Positions 6,445 through 7,325 of a stretch of 7,325 nucleotides of DNA are shown here, piece after piece. The DNA is taken from NCBI GenBank assembly GCA_024232355.1, contig JAAEPW010000302.1:1-7325 (forward strand), read 5' to 3'. Origin of the DNA: Chloroflexota bacterium (GTDB taxonomy: Bacteria > Chloroflexota > Anaerolineae > B4-G1). Each line of letters starts with the position of its first letter. Within the stretch, counting starts at the first letter, position 1. The notes beneath the pieces were generated by a model that saw only the letters and a list, made by a program, of their open reading frames with translations, did no database searches and was not told the origin of the DNA. The translations under genes and the position numbers were made by a program.

Positions 6445-6933
6445 GGTCAGGAATACAAGAACCAGAATTATCAGCAAGTGGCACGCTTGGTCGTAAACAA
6501 TGCCCCGGGACGTTCCTTCCAGGCCAAACCTACGCGTCCAGTCAATATAATAGTGGCTGACAAAACCAATCACTGTCCAGACAAGTGTGGTGATCAGATT
6601 TCCAGTGACAAGCCCGGTAATAGCCATCGGAAGCCCTCCGGCTACCAGGGCGTGGACCAGCAAATGGCGACCGCGCTCGTGTTTCCGCAATGCCGTCACC
6701 GATGATTGAGAAGTAAAATCACCAGCGAGGTGCAGAATCACTGCTACTATTATTGGATGTGGCACATGATCAGTTATCAGGAGAATTGCCAGGACGACGA
6801 GCCCGACACCTCCCACTAACTTGCCCCACTGCCAATATGCTGGAAAGGACAGTCGTTGTAGCCACGGGATTGTGCTGGTATTTCTGGCACGCAATCGTTG
6901 ATCTTTCAAATTAAAGGTTTCCATTTTTTGCAT
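6442..6933 (-). CDS. DUF3307-type small membrane protein
   Basis: A 163-residue protein with a basic, hydrophilic N-terminus (about 1-35) and several hydrophobic segments (about 37-55, 58-71, 92-108, 112-130 and 147-162). It is probably an inner-membrane protein whose last helix runs to the C-terminus. The pattern HLAGDFTSQ (H68, D72), a histidine-rich loop KHERGRHLLVH, SHYYIDW (H127, D131) and YDQACHLL (D148, H152) matches what I recall of DUF3307, a family of unknown function. The spaced His/Asp pairs could bind metal at the membrane. The start is uncertain: ATG 6933 and ATG 6924 both lack a clear Shine-Dalgarno. It is monocistronic and convergent with mutY. Confidence 0.7.
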   Translation of the reverse strand: MQKMETFNLKDQRLRARNTSTIPWLQRLSFPAYWQWGKLVGGVGLVVLAILLITDHVPHPIIVAVILHLAGDFTSQSSVTALRKHERGRHLLVHALVAGGLPMAITGLVTGNLITTLVWTVIGFVSHYYIDWTRRFGLEGTSRGIVYDQACHLLIILVLVFLT

Positions 6934-6996
6934 AAAAATTCAGTAACCATTCTCAATCTGTGTGAAACATAATCTATTTATTACCTATAAACTTAC

Positions 6997-7024
6997 ATTA
7001 TTTTGCACTTTATTTGGGTTACAA
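6997..7024 (-). promoter_or_regulatory. Candidate promoter of the DUF3307 gene
   Basis: On the minus strand TTGTAA (7024-7019) and AATAAT (7002-6997) are 16 bp apart, with five of six matches at -10 and four of six at -35. The leader would be about 57 nt. The region 6940-7050 is conspicuously AT-rich relative to the genes, so chance matches are likely and confidence is limited. Confidence 0.35.
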
Positions 7025-7035
7025 CTGTGTTACAA
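7018..7035 (+). repeat. GTTACAA direct repeat, 11-bp period
   Basis: GTTACAA occurs at 7018-7024 and again at 7029-7035, one helical turn apart. The first copy overlaps the candidate -35 box of the DUF3307 gene and the second lies just upstream of it. This arrangement would suit an activator or repressor bound on one DNA face. Only position and spacing support this. Confidence 0.3.
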
Positions 7036-7059
7036 TGGAGTAAATGCAAAAACACCACT

Positions 7060-7150
7060 AGTGTTTCGCGGCGTAAATAAACCTCCAGTTCAGAATTGCC
7101 GACTATCAACGTAAACTACCTATTATGATGCTAATCTGCCGCGAAACACT
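7060..7150. mobile_element. MITE-like element with 13-bp terminal inverted repeats
   Basis: AGTGTTTCGCGGC (7060-7072) and GCCGCGAAACACT (7138-7150) are perfect inverted repeats bounding 65 bp with no gene. The total of 91 bp and the terminal location of the repeats fit a miniature inverted-repeat element or a solo IS remnant. A TA lies at the left edge (7059-7060) but TT at the right, so an IS630-like TA duplication is imperfect or lost. The arms are GC-rich against an AT-rich interior. It could instead be a hairpin in RNA, with no U tract after it. Confidence 0.5.
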
Positions 7151-7209
7151 TGAGCAGTTGGGCGTCAAAGTTTGGTATTTGGGGATATTTACACCCAACT
7201 GCACTAGTG
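7147..7209. repeat. Second inverted repeat, 19 bp, adjoining the first
   Basis: CACTTGAGCAGTTGGGCGT (7147-7165) pairs with ACACCCAACTGCACTAGTG (7191-7209) at 16 of 19 positions, nine of them consecutive. The left arm shares CACT (7147-7150) with the right arm of the previous repeat. The outer palindrome CACTAGTG occurs here (7202-7209) and also at 7056-7063, so it brackets both structures. Possibly a second miniature element, or the edge at which the following IS-like gene was inserted. Confidence 0.5.
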
Positions 7210-7249
7210 GGTCACTTGTCGCGAGTGTAGCCATTCTGGGCGAATCGTG

Positions 7250-7255
7250 TATAAT
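7250..7255 (+). promoter_or_regulatory. Consensus -10 box for the terminal gene
   Basis: TATAAT at 7250-7255 is a perfect sigma-70 -10 hexamer about 43 nt before the ATG at 7298. The best -35 candidate, TAGCCA (7228-7233), is weak. The TG immediately before the box is one base away from the extended -10 position. Transcription would start near 7262. Confidence 0.45.
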
Positions 7256-7297
7256 GGCTGGGTAGAACACAAGACAATGTTGTGAAGGAGCCCAGAA

Positions 7298-7325
7298 ATG
7301 ACCCGACGACAGAAAGACCCGTTGA
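7298..7325 (+). CDS. 5' end of a gene, possibly an IS630-type transposase (partial)
   Basis: ATG at 7298 follows AAGGAG (7285-7290) by 7 nt and opens a frame running off the window. Only MTRRQKDPL is visible. This resembles, from memory, the N-terminus of helix-turn-helix IS630-family transposases in Chloroflexota genomes, but nine residues cannot prove it. Support from context: a possible TA target site at 7205-7206 and the inverted-repeat remnants just upstream place it where an IS left end would be, about 90 bp before the start codon. It could equally be an unrelated gene. Confidence 0.45.

Noticed and set aside
7125..7265. A 46-codon plus-strand frame starting ATGATG at 7125
   Set aside because: It lacks a ribosome site, runs across both inverted repeats and ends past the -10 box of the next gene. 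No protein family is recognisable.

Overview
The window looks like a stretch of a Chloroflexota (Anaerolineae/Caldilineae-like) chromosome. The main reason is the gene trio coding an SCO1664-type PI3/4-kinase-like protein, a DUF3090 protein and an MSMEG_4193-type histidine phosphatase. As far as I recall, this trio is confined to Actinobacteria and Chloroflexota. The low-GC, repeat-rich gaps between moderately high-GC genes also fit. No rRNA, tRNA or CRISPR array is visible, and the taxonomic call is an inference.

Layout. Positions 1-271 hold no gene: there is a near-perfect 19-bp inverted repeat built from CACGAATT units, a second diverged copy of its right half, and small palindromes. Positions 272-5196 are a tightly packed five-gene minus-strand block. 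In transcription order it runs: YfcE-type metallophosphoesterase (5196-4702), LonB-like ATP-dependent protease (4659-2203), MSMEG_4193-type phosphomutase/phosphatase (2161-1535), DUF3090 zinc-knuckle protein (1538-1005) and SCO1664-type kinase-like protein (1069-272). Successive gaps are 42 and 41 nt, then overlaps of 4 and 65 nt, so the last three genes look translationally coupled. Positions 5197-5285 carry divergent promoters. The rightward one has its predicted start on the first base of mutY, so mutY (5286-6392) is probably leaderless. MutY has all its glycosylase and Fe-S residues, and its C-terminal domain keeps a nearly complete catalytic Nudix box. A convergent small membrane protein of DUF3307 type (6933-6442) ends inside an inverted repeat just past mutY.

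Positions 6934-7297 have no convincing gene. They contain an AT-rich promoter region, then two adjoining inverted-repeat structures resembling MITE or IS remnants, then a consensus -10 box and Shine-Dalgarno leading into a CDS cut off by the window end. Its nine visible residues (MTRRQKDPL) recall the N-terminus of IS630-type transposases in Chloroflexota.

Functionally, the five-gene block combines a kinase-like enzyme, a phosphatase-like enzyme, a second phosphoesterase, a zinc-knuckle protein and a protease. That suggests a phosphate-transfer or quality-control module whose substrate is unknown. MutY belongs to the 8-oxoguanine (GO) DNA repair system and is transcribed separately. The trio is the most intriguing part biologically, and the inverted repeats at 7056-7209 are the most unexplained DNA structure. 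I did not see clear evidence of a wholly new system.
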